Shown: positions 1 to 20,624, numbered from the stretch's first letter. The stretch: 64,000 nucleotides of DNA from Rhynochetos jubatus (GCA_027574665.1 CM050666.1:7874001-7938000); one strand, 5' to 3'. Translations and numbers: made by a program. The notes: a model not told the origin generated them from the sequence alone.

Positions 1-585
1 AACAGGTACAACTCGTGATATTCTTTTGAAGCCTGATTTATTGAAGATACAAGGCTTATGTGCTCACAGTGTCTGCGTGTGGTCGCATCAGTCCATGTCC
101 TGTACCCCTAGACGTGGCTCTCAAACCTGCTGCCTGCCTTCCATCAAATCTGGCAGATGGTAGAGGCCTTAAAGATGGCAAGTTTCTTAAAAATAGGTGT
201 TTTGCTAGAGGGAAGAGGTCCCGTATGCTGCTCCACTGAGGAGGTCACGTATGAGGAGTCAGAGTCGCCCAAAGGGACGTGACAGTGGCCCAGTTTCACG
301 GGCGGATTTACTGGTGCTCTGGAGACCCGAGATGTGTACCTGTAGGACAGCAGGCTCTGGGGGTTCAGTGAGCTCCCTGCTTAAGAGTGGGGATCTGCAG
401 CCCACAGGAGAGTTGATAATCAGCTGAGTAGGTGTGCAGCTCAGCTGGAGTTGAAAACTACTGCCTCACCAGCACAGTAATCTTTAATGCTTTGTCACAG
501 CTTTCAGCTGTGATCTAGAAATGAAATGAACTGATCCATTGGACAGTTAGTAAAAATACTGTATGACATCTTGCTGTGGAACACT

Positions 586-1180
586 TCACAGCATAATGTA
601 GGTTGAAAGGGACTTCCTGAGGTCACGTAGTCCAACCTCCTACTCAGAGCAGGGCTGATGTCAAAATTAGATCAAGTTGCTCAACTTGTCCACTCAGTAT
701 TTCCAAAATCTCCAGGGATGGAGATTCCATAACATCGCTGGGCAGCTTCTGGCTCTAGTGTTAAACCGATTGCCCAGTGAAACTTTTGCCTTTAAAAACA
801 TGGGAGCGGCCATTGCCTCTTGTCGTGTGTACTTTTTACCTCTGAGAAGGGTCTGGATCGGTTTTCTCCGCACCCCCCCTTTGCGTCACTTAAACCAGCA
901 GCCAGATACTCTGCACACACCCTCTTCTTTCCCCTGCTAGCCGATGCGACCCCAGTTTCCTCAGGTTTTTTTCTGGTATGTCAAGTCCTCCAGCCCGCTG
1001 TGCATCCAGATAGTTTTCTGCTGGACTTGCTCCAGTCCCGGAGAGAGGAGGACGACGCAGTATTGCAGTTGTGGCCTCACAGCAGCTTTCCTTGACCTGC
1101 TGGAGGCGCTCTTGGTAACGCAGCCCAGTCCACGGTTAGCCTTCATCGCTGCCAGCAGGTCCTGCTGATGGGGGTGTTCT
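586..1180 (-). repeat. CR1 LINE fragment, old and diverged
   Basis: The + strand shows the reverse complement of a CR1 3' region. A diverged GTTGGAAGGGACC-type block lies near 601-615, followed by a 'gtccaacctcctactcagagcaggg' type block. Further on come a 'cattgcctcttgtc' block near 813 and a 'gtggcctcacagcagc...gacctgctgg' block near 1070-1105. This order is that of antisense CR1. The 3' end of the element is toward position 586. It is far from consensus and does not encode a protein here; frames across it are remnants or chance. Confidence 0.8.
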
Positions 1181-2095
1181 GGTCGTCTGGAAAATACTTC
1201 CACCTGCCCTTAGTGAGGTGTTTTAGGAATTTGTTAAATAATGATGAAAAAAATCCCGGCCCCCCCAACATTTCATGAAAGGATTCAGTTCTGTTCGATT
1301 CTGATTCCCAAATCGCTGGCGTGAAGCATACGGAGCCGTAAACGTGGAACTTCTTGCGCTGCGTTGTAAGGTAAATGAAGAGTACGTGTGACACGCGGCA
1401 AAGTGTCGTTTGTTCAGGGCATTTCTGTGTCAAACCTAAATTCTGACGACTGTTGGGTCAGTTATTGGGGAGCTGTTTTCTGAGAAGGGGGCTCCTTCAC
1501 AAGCAGGCAGCGTATTTCACCCTTTATTACGAATTCTGTGTGTCTGAAGCAGCCATTCTCAAACTCCTTTCCGTGAGGTGCGTTAAAAGCCAGATAGGCA
1601 TTGCTTCGTTACCAGCTTCGACCAGGCGCGTGAGTAAGATCCAGGTGGTGGTAATTGCCATTAATTCAGGTGGGGTTACATGATGAGACACCGGTAGGTA
1701 CTTCAGCCAGAGGAGGTTTGCGGTGCCGGGTCAGCGCTCGGTGCGTTGGTTTCTGTTTCAGGGAGCATTCCTGTCTCCGCCCCGGCCCGCTGGGTTTCTG
1801 GTGCCCAGGTGGGAGCTCTTGTCCCCTGCAGAAGGGTCTGTGCCCCGGCCGCACCCAGGCGGGTGTTGGGGGGCCCTGGCTGCCTGCATGCCGAGGGGGG
1901 AGCTGTCAGGAGGTGCCTTCCCAGGCACGGGTGCCTTCCAGCCGCGATGGAGTGCGTGTGTGTGCGCCCATGGCCTTACTAGAAATACCGTTCCGTTAGA
2001 TCTGGGCAGGATGGTCCCGTCACAGTGGGTTTGTAGCAGAGCAGTGCACCTTTTTTCACTACCTCTCTTGTTTAAGCGGTACCTGACATCGCAGC

Positions 2096-2290
2096 AACCC
2101 AAGTTCTGTTCAGGGAAAAGACCTTTTCTTGAAAGTTCTTTTTTTGTGCTTTAAGAGACTTCACAGAATGCTGAAATACTCCGTGGTGATTAGAACCCAA
2201 GTTCTGTTCAGGGAAAAGACCTGTTCTTGAAAGTTCTTCTTTTGTGCTTTAAGAGACTCACAGAATGCTGAAATACTCCGTGGTGATTAG
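2096..2290. repeat. Two-copy tandem duplication, about 98 bp unit
   Basis: Copy 1 is 2096-2193 and copy 2 is 2194-2290. They begin with the same AACCCAAGTTCTGTTCAGGG block and end with the same TACTCCGTGGTGATTAG block. I count two substitutions and one single-base gap between them. The flanks are not repeated. High identity in neutral intron sequence indicates a recent local duplication. Confidence 0.95.
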
Positions 2291-3450
2291 AACGCGAGTG
2301 AGAGTTTTTGGTACATTGTGGAGAGTAATTCGTCTGTGTTGTGCGTGTGTTTAAGTACCAGCAACTTGCAATCAGGCTTACGGTTTGTGGTGCGCAATTA
2401 CTCCATTTTGCAGTTTCTGTTAAAATTAGCAGCTGCAGTACCTTACCCCTTGCTTGTCTGGAGGGGGGGCAGTTTGCTCCACCCAGCCCTGCGAGCGTGT
2501 CCTGAGCAGAACCTGAAGTCGTTTGAGCACTGCACATCAAACCGCTTCAGTCCAGGATTTGCAGAGTTTCGCTGGGGTCTGAACGTGCCGTGAACCCCAG
2601 AGGAGTTCAGGCTGACTCTTACGTTGTGTTTTTGAGTGTTTCATAATGGCAGAGTATCTTCCTTGTAGTTACAGTAGCCAGCGGGCCGTAAGGGTGGTGC
2701 CGGTGTGAACCGAGCACAGAACTGTCAGTATGCTGGGGGACTGGGGTTTGCTGTTGGCGTGGCTTTGTAAAATGTGGAGAAAAGCATGGAAAAAATGCCT
2801 TGCCAGCTGCTGCTGAAGGGAGGTGACTTGTGGTGGTGGCGAGCTGCGCACCGGGGCCAGTGGTGTGGTTTGTTTTGCAAGTGGAAGACTGAAGGGACGA
2901 TGGCAAGGAGGCTGCTTTCTCCAGCGCCTTGTGCCAGCTTTCATTTTACTCTGATGTTTCTGCAGGTTTAGGGAAACCTCTGCTTCCAAGTGGGCGTGAA
3001 AGATTTTGTTCCTTTTCGGTTGGAGTGAAATACTGTGAATCTTGTAAAGATTTACGTTGTGTGGAATCGATTAAATAAGCTAATTACTGAAAAAATGTAG
3101 TAATTGTCTGGATCTTGTGGGGTTTTCCTTGTTCTGAAGCCGATTTTAGGAGGACCGTTTGGGATGTAGGTGACATTAGAGCCTTACTAGCCAAGAGAAT
3201 AAACCGCGTGGGGGGTTTGTTAGCACGTTACCGCTCCCGTAGCTCTCTGGTAGCGCTCTCCCCTCTCTCTAGGCCAGGGGAGGGATTTCCTACACAGCTT
3301 GTGGTGCCGGCTTAGCTGCGAGGGTGGTGGTTGTTTTCCGCGGCGCGGCGCAGCGTTGGTTACGTACCTGACCTGCTGTCGCTGTCTTGGTGGCTCTGTT
3401 GCCTGTTGAGAAGCCACAAGCATAGGGGGAGGAAGCACTTTGTCGGCTCG

Positions 3451-3484
3451 CGTGGAGGTTTCGCTCTCGTGGAGGTTTCGCTCT
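3451..3484. repeat. 17-bp tandem duplication
   Basis: The 17-mer CGTGGAGGTTTCGCTCT occurs twice in immediate succession (3451-3467 and 3468-3484), then the first bases of the unit occur again. It is a minor intronic minisatellite-like duplication with no evident function. Confidence 0.9.
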
Positions 3485-6128
3485 CGTGGCAGTCGGGCCT
3501 AGACACGTACGTGGTTTCCATGGCTGACCTGCGCTGCTTCGGTAGGGGCAGCCGCTCCTTGCGCGCCTGGGGTCGTCTCGTTCCCTCCTCCGCTCGTGTG
3601 CTGGTGCTTACGCGGCTGTAGTTAGCTGTGCTGGAGAACGGCTGAGCTCAACGTTTTGGAGCCCTGGTAACAAAGAAGATAGCGGGGTGGCAAGTTGGTG
3701 TGGCTGGCGCAAAACGCTGGGAGCGCTAGCGCTGACGCGGGAAGGGGGTAGGAACACGCAGGTAAAGACTGACTTTCTGTTCTGGTTTGTCGGCTGCGTT
3801 GACTTGGCGCGGCTTCAGTTCTCTGAAGTGTCACAGAGCCACCGCTCCGGCCAAGACCGTGGGACGGGGCAGGGTTGTCAGGCACAGAAAGGAGAGTGAA
3901 CCGAGCCGCTCCTTTGAATTCACCCAGCCCTTGGGTTGTCTCAGGTGTTGCTGAGCTCTTGAGAGTTTTGCCCTGAAACTGATTCCCACAGGAATTGTCT
4001 TGAAGTTTCGAGAGAGAGAAGAAAGAAGGTGATATTAAATATCATAATATCTAATCAAAAAGCAGTGGGTGCTTTTGGAATGAGGGGTTGATTTTGCAGA
4101 TAGCCAAAGGGCTGTAAATGTAGCAGTGAAGTTGGGCCAAATGTTAGGTTTGGCTTAGGTGCTCTCGAAGGAAGTACTGGTGGCAGAGAACCGGTAAACC
4201 TCTGAAATGGGAGGGTGAGTGGGAAGGCAAGGAGTAAACAAAATACGGAGATGTAAGGGTTGTGTGTTCTCTGAAGAGCAGCGTGGACTGAAGTGGCACG
4301 CAGAGTAGGCATATGCGGTGATGTGAAGGCACCGTGCGTCACAGCTGAAGGTGTAGAAAGAAAAACACGTTCTAGAAGAGATTGAGAAGTGTTTGGGTTT
4401 TTTTAACAACTAGGGTTGATCAAACCACCATGAAGTGACATCTTTAGGCAAACAATAGGGAGCCTTGGGTGAGATGGCTATTATTTTGGTAATCTTAATG
4501 TTAAGGTGTAGCTCTGAAATTGCTGCTCTTCATAGCTCTGTTTAGTAGGTGCTAACAAAACACACATCTGCTCTGCCACACCCCGGATTATGAGTTGACT
4601 GAGCTGGCAAAAGTCACTTATTTAACAGGCTCCATTGTGCACAGCTAGCTGTTTGTTTTCAAAATACTAGGCGGGATCTAAGGAATTAAACTGCAAGTCA
4701 TTAGCATGTGCATAGTGAATGGTTTAAACACGCAATGCTGTGGAAGGTTCCATCACATTGTACTGCTCCAGTTACAGCGTGCCTTTGTAACCTCTTGGAA
4801 TTATTTGAGTAGATATATGAAAACAAAACTATCAGAGGCTACAAAAGGGCCTTAAGAATTTGTGGCGTGAAGGGCAATAACCTGTAGCAGATCAGAAATT
4901 GCCAGAGTAAAATCACTTAGGAGTGATTATTCGCTTCTGTCACGGGAGGAAAGAGCGGTCGTCATTGTGCCAGAAGCCTTTAATAGCAGGGGTGATTTTG
5001 AATGCTGTGAGAAGGATGGCTGAAAAAGGAGGTGGTGAAGGTAATGCAGGCACCTTTAGACCCAGTAAGCTGCAGAGGTTAACTAAGAGCGTGATGGTCT
5101 GCATCGCTTACAGGCGCATCTTGCTGTGGACTTCTCAGGAAATAAGAGGCTGATTTAGAAATGGTATTTATTTTCCCTCTTGTTGGAAAAGAAAAATGAC
5201 TTTATAAGAAATACCTAAATACACTATTTTTGTTTGTATCTTCTGTGATTAAACCAAACCATAGCAGTGATCCTTTGGTGATGAGCAACAGACAGAAAGG
5301 AACATGGGTACGCTCATGAGGAGTTTGTAGAGTGTGACAGTTGCTCTGCAGAGGGGTCATGATCAAAGTTTTAGAAACTGGGATTCATATTTGTGTAGCC
5401 CCAAAGCAGTAATGTGTCCACTGATACTAGAAACCTGACAGATGGAAAACGACTTAAAAAACCCCCAGAACACCACCAAAACAAACCCAAGATTTTTCAG
5501 GTGGCATGCAGTGAAGAATTTCCAGGTATGGCCAGAACAATGACTGCATCACCTTTGCTGCCCGGCTGTTTTAATGCTCTCTTGTGGCGTGGTCTCTCTG
5601 CTGCCGTTTTTGAGGGATGAGATGCCAGAGAACGGTGAGAAGGCGTCAGCGAGTCGCAGTGTCTGCGGGCAGCTGTATGTCACAGCAGTGCATGTTCTTT
5701 TTGTTTCCTCGACAAAAACAAGACTTCAAATAAATCTGAGGTCGCCGTGTGATTTATGACTTGGGGTAGTTTTCTGCCGCACTCGGCGGGTGGTGGCGGA
5801 TTCCGCAGGCAGGGATGAGATCTGTTTCTTAAGTGCTCAGACTTTCGGCAGTTCGGGATGTAATTCTTGTATCTGAGCTTACTCTGAAGTATCTCAGTTT
5901 GGAGTTCAAGTTTTTGGCCTGTGCACGTTTCCCAGAGACGGAGGGAGGACTGCACGCCGCTGTCTTTTAATCGTCAGTGGGGAGTGGCTGGAGCACGCCA
6001 ATAGGTGATTCAGGAGTGGAGTGACAATTTGGCTTTTGTCCCTGAGTAGGATGGAAAAGTATGTGGTGCTGGAGTTCTTAAATACGTTACATTTTCATAG
6101 CTTGAAAAGCAGCTAGAGCCTCAAGGCT

Positions 6129-6200
6129 GAGTGGGGTTTTGGGTGTGGGGTTTTTTGTTTGTTTTGGGGTTTTTTGTTTGGTGTGTGTTTGGTTGGTTTT
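6129..6200. repeat. G/T-rich low-complexity tract
   Basis: The + strand is made almost entirely of alternating G and T runs (GGGGTTTT, GTTTGTTTT, GGTTGGTTTTT). No coding content is present. It could form G-rich secondary structure but shows only two clear four-G runs. Confidence 0.75.
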
Positions 6201-9200
6201 TAGACTAATATCTAGGTAGCTTTCCATTTCATGGACCTGCTAACTTTCCTACATGGTAGAATTGGTCTGTAAAACTAAATATTGAATGGAAAAAGTGTAT
6301 TAAGATGCCCTTGTTTCTGTAGTTTATTCCTGAAGTCACAGCTAAGTCGCCTGCAAGACGTTGCGGTGTTGGGAACCTCTCCTAGAGAAAGCTGATAAAG
6401 CAAAGCCTCTGAGCGAGACACGGCTTGTCTGTTCTCAAGCTGAGGTCTGTTAAAACAAGGCCAAGCGTTCTTACTGCGACTAGGCACATGGTTCCTTCTA
6501 AAACCAGGTGCTGATTCGGTGAGCTTGTGCTAATATGAAAGGTCTAGTGAGTGATACACTTTTCATAGTATTTTTGAAGATAAATAAACAGAACAAAATG
6601 ACAAATATTTTTAGTAAATGTAGGTGTTTACAGTTGGGCACAAAATATATTCAGCAGTATAAAAATGAGGCGTTCCTGGACATCCTCAACCCTGAAACTG
6701 TGACTACTTTCATCCTTTTTCCAGTCTTTCTCTTTGGTATACGAATAATGCTCTGTAGCTGCTCCTTTACTTTAAACATCTAGAATCAGCATCTAGTTAC
6801 TCTGAAGAATCTGGAAGGGTTAAGATCTGATTATAAAAATGACCCAAAGCACAGATCCAGCAGACAAAAGCCCAGACATCCCCTCCACAGATACGCACCC
6901 ATACCACCACTTCCCCCGCCCCAGAAGTGAGAGCGAACCGTCTGTCGTGGTACTGCTGGTTACTGTCACGGTACCGTGCCGTCAGGCGGCGTTAGTTTTC
7001 TTACAGCAGTCTTAAAATCGTGTTCTGAGCTCTTTGCGCCGTAACTTGATAAACGTCAGCGCGTTGTAGAAGTGTCCGGTGGAGCTAAGTGTAGGCTGGG
7101 TGAAAAGATCTTCATAGATCCGCTTGTTTGCTGGGAATTATTTTTGCCTCTCCTCCCCTGGTTTCAAGTAGAATTATTCAATATTTCAGAAAGATTCTTA
7201 TCCCTGGATATGCCCTTGGAATCTTGTTTCCACAGCAACACAAAGCTGCGGATAAAACATCCCTTTTAAACTTCAAACGGGTCTTTTTATGTAGAGTTGG
7301 AGTTAGGATGGCGCGGGAGCTTTGTGTGTGTACGCGTATGCCGAGAGCAGCCTGTAAACCAGCCGTAAGGTGGATAATCCTGGAGGTGCTGGAGGAATAT
7401 CCCCTGGTGGGGTAGGCCTTCGGGCAGCGTGGCAGAGGAGAGTTCCGAGGAAGGGGTGCCAGCGGCGCAGGCAGTTGTTTTTCAGTGGTTGTATGAAGAA
7501 ACAGCCCTCTGTGGGATGAAACGATTGCCAGGAGCTGGCTCCTTCCCCCCCGGCAGCTGCAGCGTGCTCTCACTTGTTCCAGTTCTGCTCCAAAATGAAA
7601 CACGTGAAGAATAGAAATGGATGGAAGGACATGCAGCGGCCACTGTGGGTAGGAGCGAAGCTTTGGCGCCTGTCCCAGTCTGTCTGGTGAAAGGCTTTCC
7701 TGCCTTGAGAAGGAGTTCATGGGAGAGGGGCTGCATGTCAGAGGTTCCTCTGGGCAATTAGTATGCTGCGTTCTGCAGGCTGCCCGGATACTGCGGTGCG
7801 CTCTCTGCTCAGTGCCCTGCCCTGGGCTGCTTTTACAAAGGCAGCTGGTACCAGAGCAGCAGCAGGAGAAAATAGTGGCTTTCAAAGTTGCGTGGCGCAA
7901 CTCCTTGGGTTGTAAATGCTCACTTGTTTATTTTGTACGCTGTGCAAAATGTTTTACTCAGTCAAAACTTTGTTCTGTATTTAAAAGGTAGTTAATATTA
8001 GGAACGGTAAACTGTACTGCTACAGGTTGTGTTGATTTTCACGTGGTGTCTCCAGAGCACCTGAACGGTGCTGTTGCAGGTTGTCAGGGGATAGTCAACA
8101 CAGCTTGAGACAGGAATAACGTGTGTACTGGAGCTGGGCAGCTGCAAAATCTGCATTTCAGTTTATCGCGTTGCGGACAGCCAGCACTCGCAGCTGAAGG
8201 GTTGCATCAGCTTGTGGAGCTGCACAGTGCCGGGGTGGAAAGAAATCCTTCCTTCTGAATCCGTGAAGTGTCAGTAGCCAGATTAATCATAATGTGAGTA
8301 ACAGGCTGTTAAAGGGAAAGTTCTGTGGGCAGCGATTGGTACGTGTGGTTAGTGATTAGAAACGAAAAGCTGTAATTTAGCACCCAAAGTTGTTAGTAAG
8401 TGAGCTCTTATTCCCGCTTTACAGATTTTTTTTTTCTGGCAAAACCACTCGGTAATCAGCAGGTTCGGAGCGATCCCGGTTAACTCGGTGACCATCCAAA
8501 CGGGGTCCGTGAGGTTCAGCAGCAGCTGGCAGCCTAGACCCCTGGGTTAGCCTGTGCCCACTGGGACACCACTTCCAGCATGCAGGTAGTCGGAACTTGG
8601 GGGGCTCTGCGTGCCGAGCAGTTCCGTTTGGGACCGCAGGGGGAGCACAGGTAAGGCCCAGCCGTAAAATTAGCGCCCTAATGCTGGCTAAGGCTAAGCA
8701 AGATGAATCCGGCGGTCGGTGCTAAGCCGTTACATTAACTGCGGTCGCTTGATGCGTCGGGGGGTGGGATTTGCACTTTTTATAGGCACTGCGTTTGCCA
8801 CTAGAGAGACCCGTGTACGAACAGCACTCTGGGGAGTGGGGGGTAACTGGTGTTGGGGGCAGGCAGCAGTTGGATGGGGGTTGTGAGGAACCGGGACGCC
8901 TCGGCAGTGGTGCAGTCCGACCCACAAAGAACCCAGTTTTGCTCGTGTATGGCGTTTCCCAGGTAGGGAAATAGGTGGTTTCGTGGGCCAAATGAGTGTC
9001 TGATTGTAGCATGTGTGCACGAGACAACACCCGACTCTTCAGGCCTACTGAAGTTTGGTTTAATACGTAGGTTCCACCGTTCTCTGCAGCACGTGTCGAA
9101 TTGAAAAAGCACTGGTTTTTGGAGCGTCCCAGAATTTACTCAGAGCTGCATTTGCGCTGAGGGCTGTGACTCCGAGAACGTGAAACGGTGTTAACTTCCT

Positions 9201-11704
9201 GTTACACCTTCTCAGTGTCCCCGTGTTCTGCGTGATATTTAACACGTTGTGCGTAAGCGAGTGTACCCCACGGCCTGTGTGTTAGCTCCTTGCTCGCAGG
9301 AGTTGAGATAAATTGACTTTACGGAACAGCTCCTGTTTCAGAAAGCGTGACAGCAGAAATAAATCCGGTGATCCTTTTAATGTTTCAGCCAGGTGCTACG
9401 TAGTTTTTGCTGTCCTTAGCTGAGGCTTTGCAGTGGTAACAGCGGTGCCTGCTTAGCTGCATTAGTGTGGTGAGATCTTCTGATGCCAGCAGCGAGGTGA
9501 CTGTATGCAGAACGCACAGGGAGGAAACCGATTGCATCTTGACTGCAGAGAGTCAGCTTTTTTCCACGCTGAGTTATGTGTTTCATAATTGAACCATCTG
9601 AAAGCAAAATTACCCATCATTTTGTGCATAACAGCATAAACCTCTTGCTAAGAAGACGCTTCAAGAACTGTAAGTGAAACAGCGATGAGAGGAAATCTTG
9701 GTGTATTGAGGTAATGGCTGCAGGTTTATTGACTCTGTACCAGGGAAGACGCGTGCTTTTCACCAGCAACCACCCTTTGCTTGAGAAGCAGTGACTTGGA
9801 GACTTGGCAAAACTGGTAGAGATTGGGAGCTTTTATTTAAGCAGCAGCAGTGGGTAAATGCTGGCATTTCACCTTTTTCTGCTCTGCATAGCCGCTGCTG
9901 TCCAGTACTCTGATGGGAAGTAAGCTTCCGCGTTGTGGGAGAAACCCCACGCTTAAGGCAATAGGAGGAGGAGGAGGTTGGTTTGTAACGATAAAATGGC
10001 CTGTGGGATTCTTTCATTTCTTTCCCAAATAGAGGTGGTTCAGAATTACTTTAGTTTTTCTGCTGGTGACTTGCCTTACTGGTGTGCTGGAAACACTGCG
10101 GGTGATGAACTGATAACGAAGAAAATTACTGCAGACAAGTGCTCTTGAAGGCTACGCCAAGTCCCACTTAGGGCACTTTGTTACTACCTATTTTGGGAGA
10201 GGAACCGGTGATGCGGTATCTGTACATGTGTAGCAGCAGGCGCTGTAAGGAACGCTTGCGTAGCACGTGGCGTTTCAGAGCGCCCCGCCGAGCGTTTGGG
10301 TTCAGTGCTTCCAGGGGCAAATGACTTGTGCATCTCTCTGTGCTTATGGACCGGAGCTGCCAGTGCGGACGGTCCAGGTGATTCTGGGGGAAGATCATGT
10401 GAGAAGGGTGTCACCACGTACGCATGAGCCGTGTGGGGCTCGTACTGGCAGCACGAATTCTATGTCACCCTTAATAATGAGACTGAGAAATGTCAAACGC
10501 TGCGTACAGTGACAGTGCTGTGTGAAAAACACCTTGTTGCACCATAAATCTGCTTAGTGGTTGAAGAGCCTTGATGTGGCCAGGCATGTGAATTCCTTTC
10601 AGGTCTCCTTTTCTAATTGGATTTTCATGTTTCATCCTGTGTTATCTGATCACCACATCCCCGGACCTCTCAGCGGAGTGAGGCCAGTTAAGAGAGTTTC
10701 AGAGATTGTTCTGGGACTCGATTTTAGGAGTCTGGTGGAATGTAAAGCCTGTTTAGCTAGCATGTTTGTATTCTGGTATGGATAGCTGAGGCTAACAGAG
10801 ATAGTTAAATGTATGCCTGATTATTAACTTCCAAACAATGCAGTAGTGAGCAAAAAGAAATGTGAAAGGAGCAAGAATCATGTACACACCTTTAAACTCT
10901 GACTAATTAAATTACCATCACTTTTAACACAAAGGGAAATTGTTACAACGAGGTGCTTTGTCATTCACATAAGCAAGACCGTAGAAAACATCCTCAAATT
11001 TGTAAGGATTGAGAACATCTTTACTAAATAATAACCTGAGTCCAGATTTTAGAAGAATGTGTGTCTTACTGAGCCTTTTGGTTATGCTCAGGCCGTACGT
11101 TTTCATAAAGGCGTAGGCATTTTGAACAGCCATCCCGAGGCGGCGTTATCCGTGTGGTACTGCTGAACCCACAGGGCTGTAAATTAGCAGCCAGCATGTT
11201 CGTTAATGTGGGTCACAGTCACCGTTTGACCTCGTTGTGCTGCTGCTTGCTTTCGCTTCGTGTCTGTCGTCGGGGACGTGCTTTCTCTTGCACTCTGTTG
11301 TCTTTGGAGTTGAACTTAGCGAGGGCTTTTCACAAGTCTCTGTCCGAATGGGGTTAACTCAAGATGAGCTTTTTCTCTCCAGCTCTCGCTCGGTTACAGC
11401 GTATAGAGAAAGACTCCAACTTGTTTGTTCCGCAGGCCGATAGAGAAGATGAATGGTTCTCTCGTTGTTGGAGTACGGAGAATCAGCAGACTCAGTTGGG
11501 CAAGCTGATGGCTTGTAGATACCCAAGTAGGCCGGTGGTAGAACAACGGTGTTTTGTCTGTTCATCAAACTAAAAGATAGGTGCCGCTGTCGCCTCTCGC
11601 CGTCCAAACATAAAGCAAACGCGCCGCCCCTATATTGAGTTGAATTCACGTTCTTGCTTTCCGAAATGAATGGATTTAATATTCCTTGTAACTAATGTTA
11701 TTGA

Positions 11705-18753
<7,049 letters not shown>

Positions 18754-18870
18754 ATTTGTGACTTTGGACTGGCTCGTGTTGCAGACCCAGATCATGATCA
18801 CACAGGATTCTTGACAGAATACGTGGCCACACGTTGGTACAGGGCTCCTGAAATCATGCTGAATTCTAAG
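18754..18870 (+). CDS. MAPK1: MAPK1 exon 4: DFG and TEY activation loop
   Basis: This exon encodes residues 165-203 (human numbering), an exact 39 codons. It carries the DFG motif (Asp167, magnesium-binding) and the activation loop with the TEY motif (Thr185 and Tyr187). Both residues of TEY are phosphorylated by MEK1/2 to activate the kinase. It also carries the P+1 segment [10 protein letters not shown], which gives proline-directed specificity. Borders are an ATCTAG acceptor and an AAG/GTAAGA donor. The TEY signature, rather than TPY or TGY, assigns the protein to the ERK subgroup rather than JNK or p38. Confidence 0.98.
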
Positions 18871-20624
18871 GTAAGAACCCTAGCGCGCGCCACATGGAGC
18901 TTCTGTTGCTGGTTATTCGCTTGTGAGGACCGATTTTGCTTCCCCTGCTTGCGTGTTCTTAGGATGAGAGTGCACGCGTAGTCTTGAGGAGACGCGGTAG
19001 TGGGTTTGCAGCATAGCTACTGCCTTGCAGTGAATCTGTGATTCCAGGTACAGTAATTGGATGCCACGACTGAGTGATCCTGTGTATGAGTTCCCATGCG
19101 TCCAGTTCCTTGCCCACTATGAGAGTTCTTTCCATCAAACGCTCTTCCACAGAGCAGGACACAAGTACCAGTACTGAGAGTGTTTTATTACTGTCTTCAT
19201 CAAGGCTTGCAAATGTTGCCTTAATATTATCTTGACAGCATGATTTAGCTTTAGAATGTATAATGAGGTGAATCTGGTTCTGAAGGCGTGTGATCTCTGC
19301 TGTGTGTCAATCTTAATGGCATTCCCGTAGTCTTAATGCAATCATCCCTTTGTTTTTTTGATACTTGGAATGCTGATGTTCTGTGGCTGTTACGGTGTAT
19401 GCAGCGCCTGTGTGGTGTGAGCAGTGGGTATCCTTCATAACCTCCGCATCGCTTTCTACAGCCACGCGCTTGTTAGCAAAATACCTGCGGCATCTGCCTC
19501 TGGAGTTTGTATTCCACAAAGACTTTGTTGTTTCTGCGTCACGGGTGGTGGGGTTTGATGTGGTGGCAGTAGTGCCTAACGCACCTCTAGAAACCAGTTC
19601 TCTGACCAATCAGGGGGTTTTCCTCAGCTTCTTGTATTCAGAACTCACACTGAGGCCATGCAGAGAGGGCAACTTAACCTTATTTCTGGATAGCCACATA
19701 CGTTTATCAGCAGCTTTTACAAGAAGATGTTTTGTATGTTTCTTAAGAGGCGATCAACGTAGAGTTTTCCCAGTCTGTGGCCTGGTTCCTTTTAGAATTA
19801 CAGTGCCTTGGAAACAAGTGGCCAAGTGATCGCATCCTGAGGAGCCCGTGCAGGGGGGGCTGTGGGTTCAACAGTTACAGGCTTTTGTTGGACGCTCCCT
19901 GCTGACCGGAGGGGGGCAGCGGGCTGTGGGGAGAATAAGGCAAGGCAGCTTGCGGGGCCAGGGGGCTCTCAAGGTAAACCTGCCCCTGTTATGCAGGCAC
20001 TAGTGTAACCGGGGTGCCTCTGAATAAAAGCCTTGCCTGTGGATAACGCAGGTTATCCATACACATGAGCCTGTGGCCGCTTGTTCCGTTCGTCTTACCC
20101 CATTCACTGCTGTCGGCCTTCTCACGTCATCTTTGCTACTTACTGACCTGTTGTGCTTTGCGGAGCAGCTAGCCAGCAGTCGTTTGCCTTCACCCCCCTG
20201 CTGCTGAAGGCTTCTTGCTTGGCTGGTATTTAGGTCCTGTTAGGAAGAGGGGTGGCTTTTTTCACATGTGTTTAGGAGGTATAAAATGAAGAAGAATAGC
20301 TTGTTTCCAAAATCTGTTATTGTAAGCTTGCTATAAAATTAGGGAGTCTTAGAAATTTGCAGTTGGTAGTATGCTTAGCTAAACTTAGAGGATCCTTTGG
20401 GAAAAGCGTATCCTGCATCCTGCAGTTCTTGCTGCCCCTTTGGAGTGATGGTTGGACACTGTTCTTAATTATTTCATTCTGTGCAGAAGAATCGAGCAGC
20501 ATGAACAAGCATGACCTGAAAACACACCCCACGTTTGCGTGCACACTCAGAATTTACTAAAGGAACGTGTTGCTGCAACTGCACAGCAGCGTCTGACACA
20601 AACGTGTTTTTGCTTCACTTGCAG
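18871..20624 (+). other. MAPK1: MAPK1 intron 4
   Basis: A 1754-bp phase-0 intron (GTAAGA...TTGCAG). It contains an open frame of 148 codons at 19383-19829 with no family match. A G-rich, LTR-like stretch follows near 19830-20110 and is listed separately. I see no other structure. Confidence 0.88.
19830..20110 (+). repeat. Possible LTR-like or other repeat fragment, unassigned
   Basis: This stretch stands out from its surroundings. It has higher G content, a CTGAATAAAAGCCTTG block with an AATAAA signal at 20023-20028, and an imperfect 18-bp hairpin (GGATAAC-4-GTTATCC) at 20041-20058. An AATAAAAGC-type motif after a GC-rich region resembles the end of U3/R in many retroviral LTRs. I cannot see bounding TG...CA ends, a target duplication or a primer site, so the assignment is weak. 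A chance intronic poly(A) motif is the alternative. Confidence 0.25.

Noticed and set aside
7178..7900. 240-codon minus-strand open frame in MAPK1 intron 1
   Set aside because: It starts with TTG; the first in-frame ATG comes about 60 codons in. The residue content is Ser/Arg/Pro/Cys-rich without motif, and there is no splice or promoter context. It is most likely a chance frame in GC-rich intron.
19383..19829. 148-codon frame in MAPK1 intron 4
   Set aside because: No recognisable domain, no splice sites fitting an alternative ERK2 exon, and it would break the kinase between exons 4 and 5.
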